64,000 nucleotides of DNA from Ampullaceana balthica. Taxonomy: Eukaryota > Mollusca > Gastropoda > Lymnaeidae. The stretch's first letter is position 1, and each line of letters opens with the position of its first letter. Below the pieces are notes generated by a model, which was not told the DNA's origin, ran no database searches, and saw nothing but the letters and a program-made list of their open reading frames with translations. The translations under genes and the position numbers were made by a program. The stretch covers positions 1 to 64,000 of the forward strand of contig CALYLW010000053.1 in NCBI GenBank assembly GCA_944989445.1, given 5' to 3'. Positions 26,454 through 38,732 of this stretch are shown piece after piece.

Positions 26454-26883
26454 TACCGTATATACTCCTTCTATATCCAGTTAGTTCATAAGCCGACCCC
26501 CCCTGTTTTTGGAAGAGAATAGTATAGAAAGTGTGTAAACCGCTCGTAAGCCGACCCCAAGAGCTACCCGTATTTTGTTTCTTGGGTGAAAACAAAATTT
26601 GTAAAACAATTTATTAAAACATTCACAGAAATAAATAAAATGAATAAATAAGGTAAGTGCAGATGTTTAATACTATTTTATAGCTTCTGGTAGAGCAGTC
26701 GAATCTTGTAGAATGTTGACAAAAAAAACTTGATGATCTACAATAGCAACACCGAGTTTCAATGTATATGCAGAAATCACCAATGACGCGCTCTTAAGCC
26801 GACCCCCCCCCCACACACACACACACATTTTCCCCTAGATTTTGTCCAAAAATAACACGGCTTTAGAACGAGTATAAGCGGTA
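26454..26883. mobile_element. MITE-like repeat with TACCGTATATACTC ends
   Basis: Left end TACCGTATATACTCC and right end GAGTATAAGCGGTA are imperfect inverted repeats. Several copies of AAGCCGACCCC lie inside, plus a (CA)n tract at 26811-26826. No target duplication is evident. It ends 33 bases before the splice acceptor of the first coding exon of the downstream gene. Confidence 0.65.
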
Positions 26884-26937
26884 CTTTTCTATTGTCATTA
26901 AATTTTCATTTCAACAGATTTATAAAAGGACGCTACA

Positions 26938-29900
26938 ATGGTAACAAAGCTCTATGACGTCGTGCTGATTTGCTTGTGTGGACTGACCCTTGTCCAGCCT
27001 TGCGCTGCAATTGATTTTGTTGATAAGCTGTTCCAGCTGACGTCACAGGAACAGGTTGTTCAGATTTTTTTCTTTTCAATAATACTGTACTTGTTTTAGC
27101 GGCGGATTTTTCAATACAAATCTCATTTTTACGTTAATAAAATATAGCAAAGTTTTATATGATTTTTAATGACATATTTTAAATTTTAAATTGAAGTTGA
27201 TACATTTTAATTCCCCCGTTTTGTAAAACGTCATCCGTATTACTTTTATTACATTTAGATTGTATTAAAAAACAATTTTTTTTAAAAACGTTCCTAATTC
27301 ATTCCAGTTGACTGATAAGTAGCTATAAGAAGCTTTGACATTAACGATATTAAGTGGTTTAGAGAAATTCTAGTCGCGGCTTTTATACGGTATAGATTTT
27401 GAGATGACTGTTTACTATCCCAATTGTTATTAAAAATATGTGAAAATCTAAATATCGCTTCAGGTCACGGAGGATGTTCCGTATATTCCCTTCAAACAAT
27501 GGCACCGTGCTAAAGGTGTTTACAGAAGCGGGGTGAAGCTCAACTTCTTCGGTCCGCTGGATATGGCCGAGGCACGCCGTCTGCTGGAAATCTTCGACAA
27601 CAACATGTTCGCCACCGCGTGGATCACATCGACCCTCCTGGAGGCCGTCCAGTACGGAGCTGCTCCCAGGCCTTCAGACGACCAGCTTTCGCTGGCCATC
27701 AATGTAACGTTGGACATCAAATAGCTGAATTCGTGTTTATACTAACTGCGAGTAAAGGGCGTCCATAAATGACGTCACGCGATTATGGCCGATATCCCCT
27801 CCCCTAGTCGCATGTCTTCACAAAAAGTTAGGCCCCTTATGTGTCGCCACAAAGTTGTGACCCCCCCCCCTATGGCGGATTAAGGGGGGGGGCTGAACTG
27901 GCTAAAGCCAGGGGCCCCCGATGATTAGGCGCCCCCAAATTTAGTATATTTTATAAGAAAGATGGACAAATGTTTGCATGAATTCCTGAAAATATCATAA
28001 ATTAAATAAATTATTTTTTAAAAAGCTGACTAAGAGGAGATATTAAAGATTATTGTTTATATTTTTAAATTTCACTTTCATCGGGCTCGTGTGGTCTTGA
28101 GGTAGAAAGTCGCCCTGCTGTGCAAGCGGTCACGCGATCGATTCCCGGCATGGGCACACATATTTTTTAATTGTATTTTTACACTCAATATTAGGATACC
28201 GGCAAACAGTTATTTCTTCGTATTCTATTTTTTCATGAATAATCTTTGGCTGGGAAGGCCGATCCCGTAGTACAGGCAAAGTATGTTAAAGGAACCGATG
28301 AACTATTCAGTTACAAGTTACAGTCTTATATTAGCTGCTAGCAATCATTTTATTTAAAGGGACGCTGGCTGGAGAGGGCCCCAGTTTCAATTGCAGCCAG
28401 GGGCCCCGTGCAGTCTTAATCCGCCCTGCCCCCCCTGTAAAAGCCGTATCTTCTATTTGAAAATGAGCATGTTAAAAATAACTTTATTGTCATTTATGTA
28501 CGTGTTTAGTGGAAGCTTAAAGCTGCACTCTAATATCCTAAAACGCGTGAAGCCATTTCAAACGTCATTAAATAAATTGTAAGCAATCCAATTTTTAAGT
28601 GGAACTTTTATTTAAAGTTGCGCGCTTTGATGTGACGTCACTGTTCTTAAACATCCCCCGTGCCCCTCGTCACACATCGTTACAAATATGTGACCCCCTT
28701 TCTCCCCAGGTGCGTGACGTCATTTATGGACCGCCCCTAACGCAATCATGCAATTTGTTTTTCAGAAATGAAATTTGCTGTTTAAAATATACAGTAGAGA
28801 GTGCAAAGATCATAGGTATTTAAATAAATTATGGTCTCTTTCCCCAGTGAGAACTAACTACTTGTGCCCCACTACACAAGACACAGCTTTTTTTAAAAAA
28901 AACCTTCCTGTTTAAATGTCAACGAGATGTAGTAATTAGAAATGGGAAGCAAGGGAAAACAGTGATTGTAATTAAAATACGTTAAATGCTGGCTGTAATT
29001 AACTTGAGATTCCTTTACGTTGCAACAGGCTTTCACCAATTACCACGATAAGAACAAGCCATACAAGACGTCAACCATGTCCTTCTGGCCCCAGGTCTAC
29101 AACGACACATTCAAGTACTGGAGCTGTGAACCCGATAATCTAGTGGTCAGTCGTAGCTTCATGTTTACTTAGCCCATAAGTTAGAGCAGTTCAGTGTACC
29201 TCTAACATTGTTATCTTAGCGTATTACATTAGTTTATTATGTTGACAGACATTTACTTCTCCTTTATCTAAAGGGCACACGATAAATGTGTTAAGATTCT
29301 TGTTTCTATATATATATAAGTTTAGTTATGTGAATCGATGAATCATTTGCACTTTGTAAGAAAATCATTTATAAACGTCAACTTTCAACAATTTCGCATT
29401 ACAACGGTGTCTGTTTAAAATTAGGGGCACAAAGACAATGAGAGCTTTATGTAGGACACGGACGCTATACAACACAAGAGTTAATATGAATCAATGGGAA
29501 GTATAACACATGATGAACTTTAAAATATATTGCTCTATAGCAAGGTGGGAGCACTAAAAAGGGAGGAGAGGTATAACAAATGAGGAGATGTAAAATATAA
29601 AAATATATGTCTCTATAGCATGGGAGGCTATTTAGCATACAGCCACTATAGTACATGGACACAATGAATGAAGAGAACTGTGAAGCCTTAAGTGTTAAAA
29701 TGTGCACTAAAACTCAAAAGTAACAATAACACATTGACACCATAAACTAGGGATGAACCGGATTTCGGCTCCGGCTCCCGCAAATCCGGAATCCGGCCTT
29801 TTTTTACAAATCCGGCCGGTTTCACTTTATAAATCAGGACAAATCCGTATCCGGACGGATTTCAAAAATTTGAATCCGGTACACCCCTACTATAAACAAG

Positions 29901-32900
29901 ATATTATCTATAAGATAGATGGCACAATGTAAAACGGTTGTTAGTGTAACACAAAGGGCAACACAGCAAAACACACAGCCCCATGAAACGTGTGGCGTTG
30001 TAACAATAGGGTGCAGTTTTTGTGCTTAATATAACCTCAATTCATTTCATCTGCTTCTTTAGAACGCTTTTGGGATGATGGATGAGGTCCCCGTCCCATT
30101 GATAGAAGCTTTCTTAAAGTTGCTTGGACTGAGTAACTTGGTGGATGAGATAGACAGCCTCATGAAAGACAAGTAAGTCTTAGTGCTCTGCCTGCAGCAT
30201 GTGTTTTAAATTATGTGCTCTGTGAGAACTGTAAGATGCCCCCTGAATTCGTTGCTTTGTGAAATGCCTTTTTACTTTACGTATTTTGAAATGTATTCAT
30301 GATGAATTCTTGTTACGTGTGTTCTGACTGCTGGGTGTTCTAATACATATTTTAAACTAATTGTATTTTTTTAACGTGTGGCTTAATAGTAGTAAATAGT
30401 TTAAGTTTCAATCATTCGTGCTCCTATACATGGCTGGTTTGAATGTATTTTTGAATTAGTCTGTGTCTTGTAATACATATTTTAAGTGCTCTGGTATTAA
30501 GTGCCTTAAGTATTGGTGCATTGTAATTACGATTATACTGTTGTGCTGGTTGTACATGTATTGTTGTTAAATACCATGTAAGTACTTTCATGAGTAGGTG
30601 AACTGCATGTTAATATGCAAATTAGAAATGGTTTAATTGATTGTCTTACTGTTAACTTGCTGGAATAAAACACAGTAGGAGGGTAGTTTTATTACATTTT
30701 GAAGCCTTATATCTAAGAATAAATTGTTTTTTAAAATTGTTTAAATTTTTACTATATATGGGAACCAAATTTTTTTAAATAACCAAATATACCGTGTAAT
30801 GTTATAGTTCCAGTATTTGGCTGTTGGAAGCTAACAAGATGGTTGATATAACCATGTATTAACCATGTGAAACTCTCAACTCTCAGGAAAATGTTCCTGC
30901 AGGCATTTCACATTCCTCCGGATTTTGACGATACTTTTGTCAACGTTGGCCTTGGCGGTCTTCTCTACCAGCTGAGAGACGTTTTCACGTCTGCCTGGGG
31001 CTTGTGGAATAATCAAAATAGTAACCTCACGTCAGGTAGGGCAGTAGGGCTGCAGTTACATACATCAGCTAGTGTTTTTTTAGGAGCCATAATATCGGCT
31101 ATTGCTTGGGCCATAATATCGGCTAATGTTTATAGGGACATTATATCAGCTAGTGTTATAGGGACATTTCAGTATAAATAACAATAAAGAATAAAGGGAC
31201 ACTATATCATCTTGTGTTTTAGGAACATAACGTCACATTAGTTAACATGGTAATTGCAACAGTGTAGCATTGCTCTATCTCGTGTTGTTGATATCCCTGT
31301 ATTACTTTTAGTATAATGGTATCGGAATAAATTCCAACGTAGTGATAGTTAATAAACAAAAGTTAAAATAGTTTTTAGGTCATTGCATTAGAAATAGTTT
31401 ACCTATAGAACGGAGCAGATTGTGTTTAACGTTTCTGGTCAATAGGCATAACTTCTGGTACTGTTTATGTTGTTAGTACATCGGGCGCACTTGTCCCTTC
31501 GGTAAATAACATTAATTAATATAGTTATTTATTAAAAGTTAAAATAAAATAATGACATGAAGAGGAATAGTTCAATTACAAATGATTTCGCAAATTTTCT
31601 ACATAAGCCATGCGTCAGTATAACCGTAGAGCAGGGGTCGGGAAACGTTTTGCATGAGAGAGCCATAAGCACCACATATTTTGAAAAGTGAATTCTGCGA
31701 GAGCCATACATTTTGTTTAAAACTAAAAATTCAAGTATATGTGTGCATTTCGTGTAATTTGAAAACTAAAAGTACAATAATTATGTCTCTGATTTCTTTT
31801 TAATAACATAATTATGCTGTTTTTTTATATGCAATTAATTAGTAGATCAAAGGTGTCTGAATAAACTTTTTAAATAAATAATCGAACATTTGTCTGAGAG
31901 CCAGATGCAGCCACCAATAGAGCCACATCTGGCTCGCGAGCCATGGTTTCCCGACCCCTGCCGTAAAGGAAGATAGAAGATGGAATTTTAATGCGGTAGT
32001 GACGATTTATTTAAAAACAATACGTTTTAATTTTATTCCATGTTGTGTTTGGGGTATAATCATGAATTTATTTAGTCAACTTTATCAAGAGTTAAAGAAT
32101 ATTTATAAATAATAAAAGATATGTATTGTGTACAATGACTTCAGTATTTAATATGCAGAGATATGTGTGAGGGAAAAAGTGTTCAACAAATTAATTTGTA
32201 TATTTCTACCACATCAAATGTTTCTGGTTTGGATATGATTTTATTTTTATAATACTCAAGCACATATAATTTCATTTATATGACAGTGTCATGCTTCATG
32301 TATAGCAGCATGGAATTCGTTAATTAATTAAAACATAACAATAAGTCAAGTTGTTTAAGTAATATTCATTAGCTATCTTATCATTTACAGAAGCTCCTTC
32401 TAGGCAGAAGATTATTGCGTCCTACACTGTAGTTTATTTCTAGTCTTGCATTTTTATTAGAGTTTTAAATGTTGATCGAGGTTTGGGTTCCCTGGTTTTC
32501 TCAGGCAGACCTATTCGACGTCCAAATTCCGGACGGGAAGAAAGAGAATTTTTATTGTCTTTGTTCTTGGAAATGAAAAGTGTTTTTATCCCTATGTATA
32601 ACGGAGGATTGTATTGGGTTATCTTTGTGTTAAAAGAAGAAAAAAAACTTGTCAGCCGTTGACAAACCACACAATGAATATGATTTTTTGCAGTGTTTGA
32701 TGCCTTGAAAAAATACGCCTATAGACCCTTTTCAAATGACCCAAATTTAAACACCATTGACCCCAGGACTTACTTCTATATGCGCAAATTCTTGGATCAG
32801 GCAAAGTCTCAAGGATATGATATTGCATTAGTTCCAACCTGGGTAAGTAGTAAACTACAGTAAAGACATGAGCATGAAGCAGCACAAGTATAAATAGTAA

Positions 32901-35900
32901 TGATATGTATGAACAAAATGTATAAAGAAGAAATGAAATGTCAATGTATAAGTAATAAAGGCATGTATAAAAAAATTAACGCCAGGCGTTTGTTTTCATG
33001 GTGTGCTACATGGTAACAGATGGCTATCAACCCATTGTGATATTTTTTCTGTTTTACATTTGCTGCACAGATTCAAACAATTGACGAGTTGCGCACTGAT
33101 TTTTATCTAGGGGTTGGGATGCCCTTCCAGCTCAACAACGTTGACGTCACCGTGGCCGCCAACACAATCTTCGGTATGACGTCAGCTGTACTTTCGGGAC
33201 TTGTAGAGCCTAAGATTCTCAACGACCCAGTTCTTACGGTGATTTTCGTGTATTTGTAGTGTAACATAGTCTTTCTTCCTGACCCCTACCATATTGAAAT
33301 AACGAATCTCGATTCTGAATGTCTTTGTTTCCATTAATCTTTTCAAATTCAAAAAAGAGCTGCCAGATTCATTACTGGAGAATATTCGAAACTGACAAGA
33401 GTAACACCATTAGTTAAATCATTAAACCTTGAAACACTAGAGGATAGAAGAACCAAGAGCAAAGTAGTAATCATACATAAAGCAATTAATTCTAATTTAG
33501 AAATACAACACAAAGATAACTTAATACAACCCTCAGATAGACATAAGGATAAAAACACCTTTCTTATTCCGTATGCAAGAACAAACACATACAAGTTTTC
33601 CTTCTTCCCGTCCGGAATTCGGGCGTGGAATGGGTTGCCTGAAGAATCCAGGAAAACCAACACTTTATCAACATTTAAATCTCTAATAAAAATGCAGGAC
33701 TAAACACAAACCATAGATAAGCGTAGGACGCAATAATCTTCTGTATAGAAGGAGCGTCTGTAAACAGATAAGATTAATCTATATCATCAATACTTGAACT
33801 TTTGTTTATACTTTTAAAAAAAAAGTTTTATTTCAGCATTTCGAATTGCAATCATTTTTCAATCGCTTTTTTTTTCTTCTAGAAAACATAAGTTAAAATT
33901 ATGGCCATAAGCGGGAATTTCTCAATAAATACCTGCTGAAAACTTTTGAGGTTAACTCCTTCAAGCGCTAATAACGTAATTCAATTGACAGCTGAAATCA
34001 CAATGAATGCTCTTCCGCTACTTTTTTTAGAAGTTATAATTTTACGTTTTTAATGAAATTATGTGTGGTTAATAAATTAATTTTAAAAATAGGCTAATCG
34101 CGCATTCTATTATCTTACAAATCTATCCAAGATAATTTGTTTACATTTGACTTCCTCTTTACTTCGTGTCTGTATTCAAATCTCCATAATTCTTCTTGAT
34201 CACATTCTGCAGTTTTATTTTAAAATATTCGCTCTTAATTTTTCTTTCTATTTTTTTTTACTTCAGCAAATTTACCTGAATACGTCTTCACTTCTGGCAT
34301 TTGAAATAAAAACGAACTTCTCAGACAGACCTGACTTGGCCATGACGTATTATCCATCCCAGATGGAATTCTATTGGTTCGTTTCACGAACTTTAGCCTT
34401 GTTAGAAACATCACGTCGAAAGGGACCATTTCCAGTTCCGGTGGGTGTTTAATCCATCAATCCGCGGTATCAGTCTAACAAATTGTCTTTTATAATGTTA
34501 GTATTAGTGAAAATTGAGAATGTATTTAAGTCAGAACGCCAGAAATTGACTTATGTTGAAAATGAAATTAAAGAACTTATAAAATGAGAAATAATACTTA
34601 TACAATTAGTTAAGACTCGATTGAATACAAGCGGAAGTATTTATTTGTACTGGCTAAACCTATTACTATTATTGGCAAATGACACGAATCTAATCATTAC
34701 ATCACAACCTAAAGGTGATGGAGACAGTGTACAACTTACTGAATAACGCGGCAGAAAATGAAATGACGATTTTTATATTGTCCAAAGCCAAGTCTGAGCA
34801 GACGGAAAAGTTTTATTTTGATGATTTCCTTGGAGATGGCGACGTCACACACGAAAACAAGTCTCTGGTATGTGGACATTTATTATTTTTTATGTTCAAG
34901 CTCTGTAATCTATTTCTTTTTTAAAGTGTATTCATCGAGATCTGTATCCTTTTTTTAAAAAAAAATAATATGTTTTTATGCTCCATGATATTTATTTTTG
35001 AAATATTTAACCTCTATAATATATTTCTTTTGAAATGTTAATGTTCAAGCTCTATAATCTATGTGTTGTTAATGTTCAAGCTCTATAATCTATGTGTTGT
35101 TAATGTTCAAGCTCTATAATCTATGTGTTGTTAATGTTCAAGCTCTATAATCTATGTGTTGTTAATGTTCAAGCTCTATAATCTATGTGTTGTTAATGTT
35201 CAAGCTCTATAATCAATGTGTTGTTAATGTTCAAGCTCTATATTCTTTTTTTAATTTTTGCCATTACCCCAAGCTCTACGATCTAATTCTTTTTTTTAAT
35301 GTTAAAGCTCTATTATCTATTTCTTCGTTAACAAACTGTATACGTGACTTTCGTCATACCGTCAGGTGAGAGGGGAGGACAGGATCTTCACAACTGCCAT
35401 GGCAGCGAATGCGTTAATGTACACGTGGTCTGTGTACGATGAAAGTACCAAGACCAGTCACTGGAAAGAGGGTAGGGGATCTAGATGTAACATTAGGATT
35501 GACATAGGGATAAAAACCCTTTTTCTTATTCTGTATGCAAGAGCAAACACAAAGTCTCAGTCTCCCCGACTGGAATTCGGGCGTTGAATGGGTTTCCTGA
35601 ACAAACCAGGAAAACCAACACTCTATCAACATTTAAAACTCTAATAAAAAATGCAAGACTGGACAAAAACCACGGATAGGCGTTGGAACGCAAAAATCAT
35701 CTGTATAGAAAGAGCGTATGTTATATAGATAATATACGGTGTATATTAAGATTATAATTATATAATTATATACAATACAGAAATTTACATTATTTTATTT
35801 TATTTTCAAAAAGCTCTTTATACATTGACTTCAGATATAAATATAATCATAGTTTCTTGCTAGCTAAATTATTTCATTTCGGACATGAAATATAAAGTGT

Positions 35901-37243
35901 ATCGTGATTATCATTGCAAATTTAATTTAAGCATAAAATCCTTTAAATATCTTTAAAATACATTGAAAAAAAATATGAGAGGAAAAAATGCTTTTCCAAA
36001 GGTGCATTACAAAGGTAGTAACAGATTAACAGAGACTCGCTTCCTCTGATACTAAGGTATACCAGATGCAGTGTCAAGAATCATTGCTGGATCTATAACA
36101 TGGCTCACAGCACATACTTTAGATGGAAGCCACGAACCTTGGAACGCATTTTTCTCAGGTTCTGCCAAAGGATTCAATGTGAGTATGTTGTGACTGAAAA
36201 CATTGACTTATAATCATGTTAAGCGAAATTGAACCAATGAACGTAAGTTTCAAAGTCTTGTACCCTGAGGAACACGGAGCTAAGCTAAGAAATATCAGAA
36301 AATAGTTTTTCATTGAAAGTTTGAAAATAAGATTCACACATATAAATGCGAACATTAGAGCAAAACTACAAAATTCATTTAACACCAACAAATCGATGAT
36401 TTTTAACTTGTCAGTATTGTTTAACCCTACTTCACTGTTCCGTACGTCGTTGAAAGTGATGTACGCACCATTTAGCACTGTGGTGGTTTCTCAGATTGCC
36501 TCTATTGTCAATAAATCAATTTTAGTATTATGAACGTGGTAAGGCTGTACTGCGTCTACTCTTTCTGTCAATGTTTCAAGTATTTATTAATTTATTATTT
36601 TTTTTGCGGTCGATTTATTCTTCTCTTTGAGGTGTCTTTTCTTATCTAACGCCAGTTGTATTGTTTTGTTCACAATTTCAATGTATCACCAAAAACCTCC
36701 CTCCATACAACAAAAATATATAAATAAATAAAAATTGGAATACATAAATATAAAAGAATGATTATTTTCTTAATACTTATATTAAATATCATTTACGACT
36801 TCTGATTTTCTTTCCACTTAAGAGGGGATACGGAAGACAAGATAGACCTATTTTCCCAAAATTTTTACATAGTTATAAAGTTCTCTTCTTAAATAAATAA
36901 TTTTCAAAAATATTATCTTTTTTTTCAATTAATTGTCATCTGATTTATTTCTCAGACTTTACCCTTCTGGTATCCAGCAAATGTGTTCAAGTATCTCAAC
37001 GGCACGGCGATCAGCGATTGGTCAGTTATACCCAACTCGACATTCTACTATGGGGTTACGGGATACGTGCCAACAGAAGACTATGACGCTATGTTGAAAC
37101 AAAAACATTTCGGTTACTTCACACCCTTGACGTTCCAGGGCTACAACAGTCCGACGGACGATTTTCCTTTCTGGTCTTCAGTTCCGTATACCTATGCCAC
37201 AACCTTGTTGGCTGTGGCTCGTTACAGCAATATTTTGGGTTAA
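26938..37243 (+). CDS. Secreted glycoprotein of unknown function, 12 coding exons, 627 aa
   Basis: Exons, all GT-AG and phase-consistent: 26938-27054, 27464-27703, 29029-29145, 30063-30172, 30887-31035, 32694-32842, 33071-33238, 34267-34440, 34715-34867, 35366-35471, 36066-36178, 36956-37243; total 1884 nt. The start is the ATG 21 bases after an acceptor (26916), opening a signal peptide (LYDVVLICLCGLTLVQPCAA). Seven N-glycosylation sequons (NDT, NLT, NTS, NFS, NKS, NGT, NST) and almost no cysteines after the signal suggest a secreted, disulfide-poor protein. No transmembrane segment is evident after the signal peptide. The mature part looks helical; FHIPPDFDDTFVNVGLG (about 202-218), VDVTVAANTIFGM and FTTAMAANALMYTW resemble helix pairs of alpha/alpha-toroid proteins, but that is a weak impression. 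Function unknown. Introns carry a MITE, hAT elements, LINE fragments and a 31-bp tandem repeat. Confidence 0.9.
27870..28428. mobile_element. Non-autonomous element with GGCGGATTAAG ends, nested in a MITE
   Basis: Inverted ends GGCGGATTAAG (27874-27884) and CTTAATCCGCC (28415-28425). The right side finishes CCGCCCTG, as in hAT termini. It is flanked by poly-C from the host MITE, which hides the target duplication. AGCCAGGGGCCCC occurs near each end. The centre holds a tRNA-like sequence (28085-28155). Confidence 0.65.
28085..28155 (+). ncRNA. Degenerate tRNA-like sequence inside a transposon
   Basis: 71 nt. GCTCGTG at the start can pair with CATGGGC at the end (7 bp, two G-U pairs). A D-loop-like GAGGTAGAA and a B-box-like GATCGATTCC follow in the right order, but the D and T stems pair poorly. 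It is probably a tRNA-derived relic captured by the element rather than a working tRNA gene. Confidence 0.4.
29748..29889. mobile_element. 142-bp MITE in intron 3 built of AATCCGG motifs
   Basis: Ends TAGGGATGAACCGGAT and GTACACCCCTA are imperfect inverted repeats. Flanking 8-mers CCATAAAC (29740-29747) and CTATAAAC (29890-29897) agree at 7 of 8, as expected of hAT-type insertion. The interior is mostly reiterated AATCCGG/CCGGATT. Confidence 0.8.
31632..31960. mobile_element. hAT MITE with CAGGGGTCGGGAAAC ends, intron 5
   Basis: Left end CAGGGGTCGGGAAACGTTT, right end GGTTTCCCGACCCCTG. Flanking 8-mers CCGTAGAG and CCGTAAAG agree at 7 of 8. Contains GAGAGCCATA and GGCTCGCGAGCC motifs. A second copy of this family, reversed, lies at 46018-46471. 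Confidence 0.92.
32370..32620 (-). mobile_element. LINE 3' fragment (family X), intron 5, reverse
   Basis: 5'-truncated copy of the LINE seen more fully at 33355-33780. On the minus strand it retains the end of the reverse-transcriptase ORF (FFPSGIR-like and TFKTLIKMQD* regions), then the 3' hairpin tail with CTTCTGCCTAGAAG and a GATAAGATA end. Confidence 0.85.
33355..33780 (+). mobile_element. LINE 3' fragment (family X), intron 7
   Basis: An open frame without an ATG runs from about 33355 to the stop at 33701-33703. It reads as the C-terminus of a non-LTR reverse transcriptase (RAARFITGEYSKLTRVTPL, LETLEDRRTKSK, then FSFFPSGIRAWNGLPEES and STFKSLIKMQD). After the stop comes the tail GGACGCAATAATCTTCTG followed by TATAGAAGGAGCGTC, ending in GATAAGATT. 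Probably CR1/L2/Jockey-like; the clade is not certain. 5' truncation is typical of LINE insertion. Confidence 0.88.
35037..35246. repeat. 31-bp intronic tandem repeat, about 6.5 copies
   Basis: Repeats of TTCAAGCTCTATAATCTATG plus TGTTGTTAATG in intron 9 of the secreted-protein gene. Degenerate relatives extend from about 34890 to 35320. Confidence 0.92.
35500..35745 (+). mobile_element. LINE 3' fragment (family X), intron 10
   Basis: Third truncated copy. Similarity to 33538-33780 begins about 28 bases after the exon 10 donor (GTAGGG at 35472). It includes AGGAAAACCAACACTCTATC and a mutated 3' hairpin (CATCTGTATAGAAAG). The frame is broken, so it is non-functional. Confidence 0.85.
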
Positions 37244-37525
37244 CTTGTATGATTTATTAAAGGAAAACACATTTGTATGAGATATCTCACAAGAAATTAT
37301 TGATATTTCATTGGACATTTTGAGCTTTAACTTAAAAGTATTTGTACGTGATCTTTAAATTAGGCCAAAAACAAAATCTAAAATACTATTACTTCCAGAA
37401 ATTATGAGCGATTAATTTAACTTTATAGCGGAAAAAGTATTAATTGATGAAATATTGAGGAAAAGAACGTTACCTTTATCTTATGATGAAATAGTATTTT
37501 TGATCAAAGTTGATATTTTTTTTTA

Positions 37526-37531
37526 AATAAA
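37526..37531 (+). terminator. Putative polyadenylation signal of the secreted-protein gene
   Basis: AATAAA about 280 bases after the stop codon, the first clear canonical hexamer in the 3' flank. Use is inferred. Confidence 0.45.
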
Positions 37532-38677
37532 AGTAAACTGATCTGATAGCTATTGTCTTCTTCATTAGATAATAATAATTCGCGCTGGGATTTATTTGAG
37601 GTAGATAATATAAGGTTCACCCAGAGTAGGTAATGAGTTCTCTTCATATTGTTGCCAGCGCTATTCATTTACCGTAAGACTTGAGGCAGGAAAAAAAAAG
37701 ACTTATTGATTTGCTTTTGAACGATCGTGGTTACCAGTGAATGATCATTTTTAACTCGCTGCAGGTTAAATGTAGCGTAATGAAATGTTCTTTCATGTAT
37801 ACCGTATTGCAATGTATAAGGTTTGTCTAAAATAAAATATCAATTAAAATCACAAATAAAAATTCAAAAAAATTTATTTATTTATTTTTTTCCAAATTGG
37901 TTATTATCCACGAACCACATTCTTTTAATTTAAAAAAAATATTTTAATTTTTTTAAATTTTGTACAAAGCATTTTTGCGATTCTCCGCTAGTTTGATTAA
38001 ACCACTTTAATAAGACCAAATATGAACACTTGGTAAGCTGAGTTAAAAAGAGTTAAATGATATTTAAACAATTTTATTTATCTTGATTTATTTAATTTTT
38101 ACTGTCTCGTTAATACTCTTATTTTAGCCAATATTCAATCAGGGCACGAATGTATGAAAGCGTAGCCATGCGATACATTCAAAAATATTACACTTTATAC
38201 AGGTACCATTGACAAAAATACATCTTTAACACTAGCGTCGTACCGTACTCACATTGTTTTTATTATCGGTACGAAACTGCCTGCTAAATTTCAGCTCGCT
38301 AGCTTACGAGCAAGTGGGTTAAAATCGATCCAAAGTTTTGGCGACAAGCAAGCAAGGGCGCAAGCTCAAGCAGACACCACGAGTTAAAATAAAGGATTTA
38401 AAAAGGGCCGCCACTCGGCAAATATGCTCGTTGTGAGAGATGCTAGTATGAGAGGTTTGACGGTACTCGACATCGTCAAAACTTAGCCGCCACTTATCAA
38501 AAAATCATACTCTGTACACCCCTCTATTTTAAACGCACTTCCATGACGATGAACTCGCAAAATGTATTTTATATGTGAGCAGAACAGTAGTGGAGTAGAA
38601 AAGAACAACCGAAATTGCTAACGAGGCAACGCTCATTTAGGTTATAAGTCTTGAAGCAATCTCTGGAATATTGGTGT
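37532..38677. other. Intergenic, with a relic of the 18309-type repeat
   Basis: AT-rich. Between about 38285 and 38410 the words AAATTTCAGCTCG, AAGTGGGT and AAGGATTTAAAAAGG follow the order seen in the repeat at 62390-62877, so this looks like a diverged fourth copy. No gene seen. Confidence 0.4.
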
Positions 38678-38693
38678 GGTCCTAAAAAGGACC
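38678..38693 (-). terminator. Histone mRNA 3' stem-loop
   Basis: The minus strand reads GGTCCTTTTTAGGACC: a perfect 6-bp stem with a four-T loop, matching the metazoan histone 3' end consensus. It starts 39 nt after the H1 stop codon. It directs cleavage without polyadenylation through SLBP and U7 snRNP, so the H1 gene is the S-phase, replication-dependent type. Confidence 0.95.
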
Positions 38694-38732
38694 TGTTTAG
38701 TTAGAAGATAGGGTCGGGTTAAAGAAAAAGCT

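Larger units (their letters stand above)
27756..28737. mobile_element. MITE, CRE-type TIRs, copy in intron 2 (host of a nested element)
   Basis: Left end AGGGCGTCCATAAATGACGT, right end ending TATGGACCGCCCC. TAA duplication on both sides (27753-27755 and 28738-28740). TGACGTCA occurs at both ends and once internally (about 28632). It lies in intron 2 of the secreted-protein gene and is split by the element at 27870-28428. Confidence 0.88.

Noticed and set aside
26921..26928. TATAAAAG as TATA box of the secreted-protein gene
   Set aside because: It is only 9 bases before the ATG, and a good polypyrimidine-AG acceptor ends at 26916, so this is more likely the start of an internal exon.
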